Part shown: positions 24,403 through 35,357 of the stretch, piece after piece
Layout: every line of letters starts with the position of its first letter
Position numbering within the stretch: position 1 is the stretch's first letter
From: Sarocladium kiliense
Taxonomy: Eukaryota > Ascomycota > Sordariomycetes > Hypocreales > Sarocladiaceae
Length of the DNA: 64,000 nt
Direction of reading: 5' to 3'
NCBI GenBank assembly: GCA_030734395.1
Contig: JAUZTG010000020.1
Span: 496,001 to 560,000, forward strand
Notes under the pieces: generated by a model
Told to the model about the DNA's origin: nothing
What the model saw: the letters and a program-made list of their open reading frames with translations, nothing else
Database searches by the model: none
Made by a program: the position numbers and the translations under genes

Positions 24403-24789
24403 TCACCAGATCAAGAATACGCCGCGTCGCAACAGTCTACTGCACGCTGGAATAAACACAAGCAGAACTACCAGCGGTATCACAAACAAAGCACAGACAG
24501 AAATTGGGGTTCGCCCAGCTTGCGTCCACGTGAAGACTGCCACAAGTATGTACAAGCACGCATGTACGAAGTACAACGTCCGCCCATGCAGGTGTGCACC
24601 CACAGCGGCGCCGTAGTGACGGGCACGGCGGAACCATAGGTAGGCTGGGGTGGTCGGAGGATCATGCAGGCTGTAGTAGAGATCCGCGACATGGATGGGC
24701 TCTTCATCTCGGGCGCCGAGATTGAAACGGTGGTTGGTGAAACGACGAGGCGCGAAACACGATGGAGAGGCAATCTGAGGAGATGCCGA
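24403..24789 (-). other. Possible exon of an unannotated membrane protein
   Basis: One minus-strand frame is open from 24789 to a stop at 24403 (about 128 codons) with no ATG near its 5' end. It reads ...NLGARDEEPIHVADLYYSL..., then two hydrophobic helices (YFVHACLYILVAVFTW and SVCALFVIPLVVLLVFIPAC), then a basic end RLLRRGVFLIW. A CTCCTCAG that could be an acceptor lies at 24782-24775, so this could be a 3' exon. No upstream exon could be assigned and no family is recognised. It may equally be a chance ORF in GC-rich DNA. Confidence 0.22.
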
Positions 24790-25655
24790 TCATTGTCGGC
24801 ATGGCAATTGGCGGCCGAAAGCTGAGAACAGGCGCGGCTGCTAAAGACGGATGGTCCTGTGATAGTGCGCTTTCGTGCATGAAGACGGCATGGCATAGGA
24901 TGGGATGGCATGCGTGGGCACTGACAGGCGCGTGCGGGAGCGAAAACGAGTGTGTGCAAATGCCAATAGCAGCATTCCGTACCTGAGGCGTGCATGGAGA
25001 GAAAACTTAGGGTAAGGGACTCCGAACCTGCTCCGTGATCTAAGCTATTGCGAGTTGGCTGTAACTCTTCTGAGTTGGGGAGGGAGGGATGGAGCCTAAG
25101 GCTACGGGCCATGTGAGGAAGGCACGATGAGAGATGAAATTGAGTAGAGGAAGGAGGCGGCAAGGTAACGTGCCTGCCTGTCTGGCTGGCTGGCTGGCCT
25201 TGTGCCTTGTCACACCACCACCTCAGCTGCAGGAAAGGAAACGCGGCAGGTGCAATGCAGTGCAGTATGTCGTCTTTGGTACTCCAGCTGTGAGGGATAT
25301 GCGGGCAGCCCTTATCGTGGCACCGATCTGCCCGAGCTCAGGATCCTCACACATCTTCCTCCCACCGTCATCCCGAACACCGGCCGCTCCCTGGTTCCTT
25401 CTTGCTCTCGTGATACCTCGGCTTCAGCTTCAGACTGGGATAATACGCCTCTCCTCCGTACTAGCGTCTATTACTACCTGCCTCAGCTAGTTACCATCAC
25501 GACAGGAGTCAACCTGGCATCCCTCCTCAACCACCAATACTTGGCACCTCTATACCCACAGCCCAAAGCGTCATCGTTGACTTGACTTGACCACACCAGA
25601 CCAGCAGCCCACCGGCCCACTACCCACCGTACTGTGCACACCACCCCTGCCATCC

Positions 25656-25685
25656 ATCATGACCCAATCCATCATGACCCAATCC
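25656..25685. repeat. 15-bp tandem duplication
   Basis: Two exact head-to-tail copies of ATCATGACCCAATCC. A local slippage-type duplication without coding context. Confidence 0.9.
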
Positions 25686-26793
25686 ATCGACATCGAGCTA
25701 GGGGTGTGCCAATCATCCATGTGCGCCGGGCCCAGAACCCGACAGCGGCGGGATGACACCGCACGGGTCATCCTGTCTTCCTCCAGCATATCCAAACCGG
25801 TAGGCTGGCTCACACTCGACCAGTCAATCTCAACGCCGGCCAACCATACCTGCGCCTTGCCGCTTCTGCCACAGCCTACGCCATCAGACTCCCAAGGGCC
25901 AACCCCGCCTCCCTCTCTACGCCAGTACGATCCAGGGGCCCTGGACACCCCAGACGACCTCCACAAGCTACTCGTCTGAAGGGGCGCGGCGATGGACGAC
26001 GTTAAAGACCAGAGCAGTCTGTAAGAATACAAGACAGCATCACGGCTGTGCTCATCTCCGGAATCCACGTGTGCGAATACAGACCGAGCTTCTCTAGCGC
26101 CAATTCTACCACTGGCCTGATCAGCCCCTCCATGGTCGAGGAATGCCATGCCACAGCCCCATACCCCTGCTGGGCCGCCATATTCGGTTTGGGTCCACAC
26201 AGTCCAGCCAGTTTCGATCCTGAGTTCTCTTGGATCAATGATGAGGGGATCCTCTCAAGACCCTAAGAGACTGAGCGGGGATGGAATATGCGGATGCTGA
26301 GCCGCCACTTCGATGTCTTGACCAGTGCGGACCTTGTATTTGCCAGAGTGAGATAACCACACTGAACACCTGGCTAATATCACAATTGTCATTACACACG
26401 CACATACCTTCCTACACGGGCTCTTGCGGGCGAATCGGCGGCCCCCAGAATGAAAGTTGGGACAAGGCATCGGGAAATTCACCCGGTCGTGGATCGCCCG
26501 ACGTCCGGCGCGATGATCATCAGTGCAGCCTACAATATGTGTGCCCGAGGACTTGGCTGAACCTCAGTCCGTAAGACACCATACCGACGGCTAGAACCAA
26601 CATGTACATACTTGTTGTGAAGTGTGCACCAATCTCCACTGCATCGTCAAGCCCCTGTCCGCAAACAATCATCAGGGTGGGCAGCCATCTTTGCCAGCCT
26701 CGATCGAGCACCAGCGTGGGCCTGACGAAGATCAAACCGTTTTGGCTGCTTCCCCTCCCGGCTACCCCTGTCGACATTTCATCATCTGGACCG

Positions 26794-26834
26794 CCCCCCC
26801 AAGGTTGCATTTTTGCCCACCTTGGCTGGGGGGG
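26794..26834. other. GC-rich hairpin
   Basis: CCCCCCCAAGGT (26794-26805) pairs with ACCTTGG-CT-GGGGGG (26819-26834), a stem of about 12 bp with a 2-nt bulge and a 13-nt loop. No gene end is nearby that it would terminate. It could be a structured element in a transcript or chance. Confidence 0.4.
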
Positions 26835-28540
26835 GATCGTGTTCTGCCATTTTTTGGACGCCCGCCTTCCATACTATTGTCATCTGCACAGAGGCGACAA
26901 TCTCGCACGGAATTCGACAGGCTCAAAGCGGGATCCCACAGCATTTGCTTTCTACCAACAGCGGCTTGCATCATTAGCGCGTAGGCTCTCCGCCGCCTGA
27001 ACTGAATCATTCCGGCTCACCACAGTTAGCGGGAGCAGCAATGAGTGTGCAGTATGTCAGTCGTATCGGTGCCGGAACTATCCCAGACCTAGTACAACTA
27101 TAAACTCCCTGGCCCAGCATGTGTACATATCCTGGTTCCATACCTAATGCACTGGCTCAGTGTTGACTTCGGTCCTCTAGGTGTGTTTATCTGACAGTTC
27201 AAGGCATCAATTTTTTCCCCGGATTCCTGCCGCACAGGGTACTGTCTCCTCTACTCTGCCATTCGAGTCCTTGCATGCCGCTCGATACCATCTTCGCACT
27301 CATCACAAACGTTGTGGTCGTGTTCTCTCAACCGTTAAAAGTGGCTTGACTTGGACCCGGTCCAGCCGCAACCTCGAGGAGCTTCTACCCTTGTGCTCTC
27401 CTCCTCATTTGGATCTCGGGATCCGGGCGGTGGAACTCACCTGCCTTCACCTTGTTTTGCGTTCGGTCCCCCAAATCTAAACCAAAAGGATCTACATGTC
27501 TTCGTACTCTGCACTGTCACGACCAGGCTAATATCTCTGGTGGCTCAAGTGGCGGGGCTCGATCTACTGATGCGAGGCAGGACGTGTTGACATATCACAA
27601 AACCACCCACGTCACTGAGGCGCCTCCAGCGCGGGTCTTCGCCAGCCTTCTCTCGCTGGAAGGAAACAGATCTTCTTCTACCGGATTCATTGCTTCCGCT
27701 GCCCGAGACTCTGTCTTCGTTCGTTAGCATCCCCGTGCCGTTTGGTTCATGCAAACACTGGTCAACCCGTCTGTCTTGAGTGGCCCAAGGTTTCCTAAAG
27801 CGAAAGAGTTACTCTTTGGAGTGGAACGACGGGCATTTTTTCTCTGACGCCAGGTGAAGCCGATCCCATCAGATCCCAGTCAGTCACGATACCCGTCCCG
27901 CACTCACGCCGCTCCTCACGCCCACGCACTTTATAATCCACCCCAGGGTGACCTCAGCGTGCAGGCAGTCCTTGGCGGGGTTTAGCTTCAACGACCCTGG
28001 CCTGGCCTGGTGGACGCTGGACAATTTGAAGGGAAGTGGTAACGCTCCCTGTTCGTTGCTACACTTGGTTCATTGTGTCTCGAGCCTTTCTCTGCGCACC
28101 ATTCGTCACTTTCAGCCCATCTCGCTGCCAACGCGATAACCTCCTCCCACCGTACGGCGTTTGTCGTAGCCAGCGACTCAACGCGTTGCATTTTCCTCTA
28201 CCCCAGCCAGCCTCCCGAATCGCGATTGTTTCTGAAGTCCGGTCTTAACCCTCAAACTTTAAAGTGCCGGGCCGGCTAAAGAATCTGAAGGTCTCGCCAA
28301 CAGGTCTTTGGCTCACTACTCTCGCCCCTTCGCCAAGTCTAGAGTCCTCGCGGAAGTCCTTGCTGGGTCGTGGCCCGAAGCCGGAATAGGGCAGCAACAC
28401 GTCGATATATGCGTCCCGAGTATGCGACTGATGTGCTGCATGCGACATCACGGCTGATCACGAGCCTGAGTTCGTCGAGAGGGTCTCTAGTGTCCTAGTG
28501 TCCTCAACTTCTTGTGCTTCTGTCTACTTCGGTTGTCAGA

Positions 28541-30892
28541 ATGAGTGAATACTATCACGACTTCCTATCGTCGATGACGGCGGCAGGAGTCGTGCCTGCC
28601 ACAACACCAGATGACGCACAGGCAGCCGTGCTTCAAGGCTCTTCGTCTGGCATTAATCCGTCCATGACTACTGCACCATTTTCGAATGCAAGCTACTTCC
28701 CAGGACTGCAGGATTCGGGAGCTTCGAGCGCACCGAAAGGGCAGAAAGGCCGCAGGAAATCAAACGCTGGGCTTGGCCCTGACTTCAATGCTGTCAAGCA
28801 TCGCAGAACACGGTCTGGCTGCTTCATGTGCAGAAGTCGGAGAGTGAAGGTCAGCCATACACTCGAAACCGAATGACCAGTACTGACTGTTACCGCAGTG
28901 CGATGAGACACGCCCGGTCTGTGAACGTGAGTTGTTCCATTGGGATCTCAGCCAGACCCTAACAGCCGTTTAACATACGTTAGGATGCAAGAAAGGCAAT
29001 CGCGAATGCGTCTACCCAGATCCGCCGTCCGCTAAAGGCGCCAGTTCACGATCCAAGGAAACGCCCCGAGTTCCTCAGCCAACGAGTCCACTTTCGTCAA
29101 ACGAGGATATTTCGGATGAAATGGAGCAGGAAACATCTCTCTGGCCGATCGCAGACGAGCAGGAGCCTGATGAAAGTGAGGAAAGCCCCGCACACAGCTC
29201 ACACAAATTGAGTATGACGGCTTCGAATATGCATCGTTTTGGTACTGGCGAAAGCGGTTCCCCCTATGACACGACTAAGAGCTCACCTTCTACCTCGACT
29301 GTTACGACGACCAGCGTATCAGTATACCCCTCCGTCGATTTTCCAGCTTCAGTGACGAGCACCCCGGACTGGTCACACCTTCCGCCCGACATGCAACGTC
29401 ATTTGAGATGGTTCGGAGACAATGTCACGAACTTCCACTACTGCATAACCAACGACTTTGATGATTTCTTCAAAACGATACTGCCAAACATGGCTACTCG
29501 GAGTGAGCCTCTACTCAATGCAGTCGTGGGCTTTTCCGCATACCACTCAACCTTCCAGAGCCCTACCGGCAAGCTACAAAACTTCTTGCAGTATTACAAC
29601 AAGAGTGTGATTTTGTTACTTCAGGCTTTGCAGAAGAAAGAAAAGCACAGCATAGGCACACTTCTAACCATCCTACAGCTCGCAACAATAGAGGTATGAT
29701 CTTCAGGCGTTCAGTCTCGGGAGTGACTTGACTGACAGAAGTTTAGGAGTACCTCGGCGATTGGGTCAACCTGATGGGCCATCAAAAGGCAGCTTTCGAA
29801 ATTATCACGAAGATGTTCACTCCTCAATCAGTCATGCAGACACCGGTGGGACGTATGTGTCTCACGTGGTACGCTCGTTTCGACAACTTCGTTGCGCTCA
29901 TGGGTGGCTTTCCGACGGACTTACCGCGAGAATGGTTTAACAGCATGATGATATTCCACCAGAATCAAGGAGCAACTGATCCGGAAGCCTTGCGGTGGAA
30001 GATTGATCAACGCACGGCTCGTCTACGTTTGATAACCTACGATATGTCGATTCTGTTCGCGAAAGGAAGCAGAGGTCAAATTACTCCTGATGATTTTAAC
30101 CAGAGCCATGATCGCTTAACGAGACGGCTTGAAGAGTGGAAAGACTCCTGGGATCCGGTCCTGACGGATGCGCGTTACCTGGTGAAGCATTTTCCTCATC
30201 GGCGAACCCCGACTCCGGAAGATATCGTGGACCCGTACTCCCCCGGCATCCTTTACGACTTCCCCCTATTTAGCTCGACGATCATCATGGCTGAGTGGCA
30301 TTCTATCATGATTATGCACAAGTGTCAGTCTTCGAATACCCCACCAGACCAGCTTTTTGGGAGTCTTGGGATGCACGCCTACGCGACTTGTCAATACTTC
30401 GAGACATTAGAGCGTTGGCCATCAACACCAAAAGGCACATTGATCCTCATTCAATCGTGCATCGCAATTTCTGCATTGTTTTTGCCACAGAACTCGAAGC
30501 ATCACATGTGGTGTCGACGCAAATTCGCATTACTCGAGACCATGGGGTGAGCAAGAATTGAGCACAGGGGACATCGGATTCTGTCGTGTTGTCTGCTGCC
30601 TGTCGCGAAGCTCTCGAATTGCTAATATGGCGATAGATATATCCACCCTCTGAGTCTTCGGACTAAGATGGCCCAATTGTTCAGAGATCCAACTTGTGAG
30701 AGATGGTGGCTGCCAAATGACGATGGATTCACCCCGATCTTGCAAAGCACAAGAGCCTTTGCTGATGACCGTAACGCCGCCGCCGTCACTGCGCAGCAGG
30801 AGAGCTTGCGTGAGGTTCAACACATATTTGCGAAACTGCAGTTACTCGAAGCAGCTGGCGGAATGGAGGCACTGGGTCTGACTGGCCCTTGA
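28541..30892 (+). CDS. Zn2Cys6 transcription factor with Fungal_trans_2-type domain
   Basis: Exons 28541..28849, 28899..28926 (28 bp), 28984..29693, 29747..30546 and 30637..30892 give 700 aa. The DNA-binding cluster is complete: Cys94, Cys97, Cys104, Cys111, Cys114 and Cys121 (SGCFMCRSRRVK-CDETRPVCERC-KKGNREC), preceded by a basic KGRRKS tract. Two introns cut the cluster, so both must be spliced for a working finger. Residues about 225-600 match the Fungal_trans_2 style regulatory domain (LLNAVVGFSAYHS, LLTILQLATIEEYLGDW). It is a nuclear DNA-binding regulator; the cluster resembles moc3-like and similar C6 proteins, but the target pathway cannot be read. Its ATG follows a 6.9-kb gap, suggesting a long control region. 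Confidence 0.9.
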
Positions 30893-31208
30893 GGTTGTAC
30901 ATCCTGCATCTGAAATTTCGAATATCGAGCAGCGACAGAAGGTGGAAGCAAATGATTTACGATCTAGGAGGTCATAGATGTGGTCGTGCATAAATAAGGG
31001 CGAGACTTAGAGGTTTGGACGAACTTATGACAAGACCTGCGGCAGGCCACTGCACCCGGAGGTAACATCTGGGAGACATCTGAACGGCAGCATTTATGTA
31101 TTACATAGTATATACCTCGGGGCACTGGTTTTTCTGATGCTCGCCCAACCCCGTCAAGGACCACTAGACTGAAGGTTCCAGACCTTCTTCGCCTATCGAC
31201 TCATCACT
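30893..31208. other. Convergent 3' intergenic region, Zn2Cys6 regulator / MOB3
   Basis: 316 bp between two stop codons; presumed 3' UTRs. Nothing else seen. Confidence 0.6.
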
Positions 31209-32791
31209 TCATGCATCGCCTTCGGCCATCTTCTCCCCTTCCTTAGGACTCGCCGTTGTCGCATCTACGTCCGGCTCGACCTCATCTACAACCTTCGCCC
31301 CGTCTCTATCAGCTTGATCTGCGGCCTGAAGACCAACTGTCGTCGCTGGATCTTCCGCAGAAGCAGGTACTTCTGATGTTGAGTCCGTAATGGAAGGCTC
31401 TCTTTCGGAAGTATCTGTGGGGCCGCTGGCGTCCTGCACAGGCTGCTCGACTTCGTTGTCAGACTCCCCAGCCTCTATCACTGTTTGATTGACTTCGGAT
31501 AGGTCATCATTATCATCGCTTTCTTGGGTATCGGGAGCTGTCGTTGGGGTTGGAGCATCGTCCATGGCGGAGTGATCGACTATGACAGGCACATCGGCGC
31601 TGTCCGGTTCCTCCTCGACAGTCTCGGGGGCAGACAATTGTAGTTCTCGCATCTTCTTTGTAACGCCATCTCCCTCCTCTTCCTCTGTCTCCATGACCGT
31701 AGTCACTGCACTGCCAGTTGACGGACTAGCTCTAATATGCCGTCGTGTATTCGTGCGACTAGGGGGCTGGATATTGCTGTCCTCAAAGTTGAAGTGATGA
31801 CGACCCGGCGCAGCCTGTTGTGACTGATCCGGCTCGGATGACTCCCGTTCGAGGATCACCGGCGGCGGTTGTTTCTCAACTTCTGTTTCAGCTGATGGCG
31901 CTTCCAGCCCTTCAGCCTCCGGGGGCAGTTTGTAGTTCTCGGCAGGTAGAAGATCATAAGTATCGCAGACAGCCTTGAAGAAAACGTAGAGTCCTGACTG
32001 GCCCTCTACCGCCCAGAAGACGCTTCGATGCTGAAACCAGGCGTGCGCGAATATACGGTGCAACCTTCTGAAGACATTCACCAGATTCCGCAGCCCGAGG
32101 TTCTTGCTCTGAGCATCGCTCTGAACCATGAATCGGCTAGGGAATATTTTCTGATCGGTGACGACATTGGCGGCCCAGTCGAGAGTATGGCAGCAGTAGT
32201 CGATAGCGCAGCAACTTTTGGGAGTCTCGTGCACGGCGCAGAGAAACTGCCACTCAGATGCACGCATCTCAGGACATGTACTAGCGCTGCAAGGGGGCGC
32301 ATCGAAGAGGAATCCGACAATGAGGGTGTTACATTGGGAGATGAGAAAGCGACATAGTTCATAGAGCCAGAGTGTCCGGTCGATGCCTTCGGGGACGTTG
32401 GCGAGTGACTGTGCGGCTTCGCGGGTGAGAGCGCGGGTCCCAGAGGACGTGGCTCGATTGTGAAGGGCTGCGAGGTGTTCCTGGAGCTGGAAGGGCGAGT
32501 CGAGCTAAGAAGGATTCGTTAGAGACAGGAACCTAACAGACATGGTTAAGGGGAATGAGCAGGTGTCTTGCGCACCTTGTCGAGCGGCACGACAGGTGGT
32601 CCGGAGGCCATATCGGCTGCCTTTGTGCCCGGATGAATACGGCGCTTCGAGTTCGCTGCCAGAAGGGTCTGTTCCATCTGCGCCGTGTGTAGGCTTGCTG
32701 CCGCGCCGCCAGAAGGGGACTTGGGCCCAAGCTGGATCTCCGCTGGCGGCGGTGGGCTGGGCAGGCGAGGCGAGCTCGGTGCCAGCGCCAT
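31209..32791 (-). CDS. MOB3: MOB3 / phocein, STRIPAK subunit, with long acidic tail
   Basis: Exon 1 32791..32576 and exon 2 32504..31209 give 503 aa; the intron opens GTGCGC and ends CTTCTTAG. The Mob1/phocein fold spans about residues 70-240: LDSPFQLQEHLAALHN, GIDRTLWLYELCRFLISQ and the diagnostic CSASTCPEM with AIDYCCHTLD. Zinc ligands are Cys144, Cys149, His221 and His226. Phocein-type MOBs belong to the STRIPAK complex (striatin-PP2A), which in Sordaria and Neurospora controls hyphal fusion and fruiting-body development. Animal phocein is about 225 aa; here some 260 residues of Glu/Asp/Ser/Pro-rich, probably disordered sequence follow, plus a 70-residue Pro-rich leader. Divergent from the ZNG1-like gene. 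Confidence 0.92.
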
Positions 32792-33143
32792 GGTGGATGT
32801 AGTGAAAGTTTACAATGTAGCGGGAGAGTTCCGGTAAAGTATTGGCGCAATCGAACCGATGTGGTGAGCTTGGGTGACTGGGGTAGTTACGGTTGTATCT
32901 GGTGAGGCTGTCGTTGCCGTCGCGTGCGATATGCTTGATAGATGCATATAAAGACGCTGAGCTTGGTAGTTGCATATTATGGGCTTCGTGGGGCTATGAA
33001 GTTTCAGGGTCGCCGTGTCATGGTGTACCTGCAGGAACACACGTCATATGGCAAATACGATTCTGAAATACAGATATTTGCAAGCTGGATGCTACCGCGT
33101 CAAAACCGTCTTTTAAAGCACATTGGACTTTCCGCTCTACAGA
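32792..33143. promoter_or_regulatory. Shared divergent promoter, MOB3 / ZNG1-like gene
   Basis: 352 bp between two starts facing away from each other. No clear TATA box or palindrome. No zinc-responsive element could be recognised. Confidence 0.45.
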
Positions 33144-34516
33144 ATGGACTCAGATGATGAAGCACCGCCGGAGCTGGTGCAGACTGGTACCACCACTGCC
33201 GAAACCCATGAAGTTACTGTCAAAGTCCCCATCACCATCGTCACAGGTACGGCGCATGAAACCACTGTTAAGCTTAAATTGACCACGAATAGGGTATCTT
33301 GGGGCTGGTAAAACCACTCTTCTCAACTATATCCTAACAGCTCAGCATGGCAAGAAAATTGCAGTCATTATGAACGGTCCGTAATGCGCATCCCTCCTCA
33401 GCTGTGCATTGCACTAACAACCATGAAGAGTTTGGGGACTGTGAGTTGTACAGATCCAGCATGTCGTGCAGAACAAGAGCTTACTAGAACAACTAGCTCT
33501 CGACATTGAGAAGTCCCTCACCGTGAACAAGGGTGATGAACAGGTCGAAGAATGGTTGGAGGTCGGCAATGGGTGTATTTGCTGCTCTGTGAAGTATATT
33601 CCCCCGCCTCGATCGTAATAGGAACATCAAACTTATTCTGTCCAGGGACACTGGCGTCAACGCTATCGAGTCCTTAATGGAGAGGAAGGGCGCTTTTGAC
33701 TACATTCTACTGGAGACGACAGGCCTAGCAGACCCCGGCAACCTAGCACCATTGTTCTGGGTGGACGATGGCTTGGGAAGTACGATTTATCTGGACGGCA
33801 TCGTCACCCTCGTCGACGCGAAGAATATCCTCCGCAGTTTAGATGACCCGAATGGCAAGATTGAGGAGCACGATGAGCATGAAAGCCACGGTCCCTTGAT
33901 GACCACCGCTCACGTGCAGATCTCACACGCTGATGTTATTCTCATCAACAAGACCGACTTGGTGACGTCGGAAGAGCTCGAGCAAGTCAAGGCCCGGATT
34001 ACGTCAATCAATGGCATTGCGAAGGTGCACGTCACTGAGAAGAGCGAAGTTCCTCAGCTTGAAGGGCTTCTCTTGGACTTACACGCTTACGACCAGTTCA
34101 ATGAGGCGGAGGCGAAGGTCAAGGGACATTCGCATCTGGATCCGGTATGTAACTCACTCACGAGGGCCCTTTAAGGCACTGACAGCTTTAAGACTATCTC
34201 GACACTTACCATTCCTGTCGATACGTTACGGCCTGACCAGATGGAAGATGTTGATCGCTGGTTGAGGGCTGTGATGTGGGACCACAAGCTTCCGGAGCAG
34301 GAAACTGAAGCAACATTTGAGGTACACCGATCGAAGGGCAGATTGCTGCTGAGCAATGGAGAAATCAAGATGCTGCAAGGAGTTCGGGAGATATTTGATC
34401 TTACAGACGCACCTGCGAGTGACGAGCCACCGCCATCTGAAGGTAAGATCATCCTGATAGGGCGGGAATTAGGGGGCGTAGACTTTGCAGGAAGCTTCAA
34501 GCGATGCTTGCGGTAG
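33144..34516 (+). CDS. ZNG1: ZNG1/CobW-type (COG0523) zinc-chaperone GTPase
   Basis: Exons 33144..33246, 33293..33376, 33429..33440 (12 bp), 33497..33593, 33646..34144 and 34193..34516 give 372 aa. Walker A GYLGAGKTT, NEFGD, the metal-binding CxCC motif GCICCSV, ETTGLADP and the guanine-specificity NKTD are all present, then a CobW C-terminal domain. The whole NEFGD motif after Asn comes from the 12-nt exon. Family members use GTP to hand zinc (or cobalt) to client proteins; eukaryotic ZNG1 serves methionine aminopeptidase 1. The N-terminus DDEAPPELV is like the ZNG1 CPELVPI client motif but with Pro in place of Cys. The donor after exon 2 is GTCCGT, a weak site. Confidence 0.92.
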
Positions 34517-35357
34517 AACAGTTATAGACCATCAATGGTACCAGCCACCCGGCAGCATTCGATATGTGACATCAAAAGCGGCCCATTCCATGTGAGGCAG
34601 GGGCAATTCGTTGAAAGTGCTGTAGGAGAGAACACTGGATGGAAACCTGACTCGGATATTTTCCAGGGTAGGCTGTTCGACGTAATGCTCATGATTGCCG
34701 TGGTCGTAATATCGGGGCGGCCCCACTTGCTTCCGATGCAAGGCCGCCCTTGTGGAGGGACACAGCCAAACGCATGGTGAGAGCCTTGCCATCGATGCGA
34801 CACCCATCGACACTCTCTGTTTCCTTCAAGCGAACCGCGATCCAGTACCAACCACCCCGACACACCTAAATCGAAAGGCGTGGCATATCTCTACTCACCT
34901 ACGATCTTCCGAGTCACAGACATTCGAGCGCCCGGACGAGCTGGACAATCATTGTCGTCGCACGTGGACCAGCAACGATGAATCGGCCAGGTAGAACCGT
35001 CCCTTTCTTTCCTCCCAACACCGGGCTGCATACATGTCGCGTGGTTCAAGTTCGCGGGCAATTGCAACCCGACTACTGCAGTCTGAACCTTCTGCACCGG
35101 CATGCCCAAGGCCGACGGCCGGCTTGCTCCGTTTGAGAGACGAAAGCCAGTGTTGCTTGCTGGCTGGACCACATCTTCCGTGTGAGGTCCTATGTTCTCA
35201 TGCCGGACTACAGGTCATACGTTCATTGTTCAGTGATGGGCTATGAGAAGTAGTTGCATCAAGTGTTGCCTCACGCGAAGGCTCTCCTATCCGAAACATG
35301 CAGTGAAGACATTTTAATACGGCAGCTCGCTGACTATTGGATGCGCAAACAGGAGCG
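34517..35357. other. Intergenic region upstream of NOT2
   Basis: 841 bp between two plus-strand genes, the ZNG1-like 3' flank and the NOT2 promoter/5' UTR. A start ATGTCGCGTG at 35034 could form a small first exon joined to the acceptor at 35350-35352 (MSRGAMPQSL...), but the donor would be the poor GTTCAA, so it is not adopted. Nothing else seen. Confidence 0.45.

Larger units (their letters stand above)
21681..28540. other. 6.9-kb gene-poor region upstream of the Zn2Cys6 regulator
   Basis: In a window where gaps average well under 1 kb, this stretch has no gene I can name. ORFs of 120-230 codons occur on both strands (for example 23263-23718 plus, 24480-25163 minus, 25571-26200 minus), but they overlap each other, are rich in Cys/Trp/His/Met and resemble no family. 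Base composition looks like the rest, with no AT-rich RIP signature, no transposase and no long terminal repeats. Listed separately are an 18-bp palindrome, a short tandem duplication, a GC hairpin and one membrane-protein-like ORF. The last kilobase is likely promoter and 5' UTR of the regulator, since pyrimidine-rich sequence runs up to its start. Confidence 0.55.

Noticed and set aside
24480..25163. 227-codon minus-strand ORF in the gene-poor region
   Set aside because: Rich in Cys, His, Ser and Met with no regular structure; overlaps the more protein-like frame at 24403-24789.
25571..26200. 209-codon minus-strand ORF
   Set aside because: Contains the translated 15-bp duplication (DWVMMDWVMMD), a Gly/Ser/Trp-rich composition and no recognisable motif.
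21681..28540. Degraded transposon as explanation for the gene gap
   Set aside because: No terminal repeats, no transposase or reverse-transcriptase motifs in six frames, and no AT-rich RIP-like composition.
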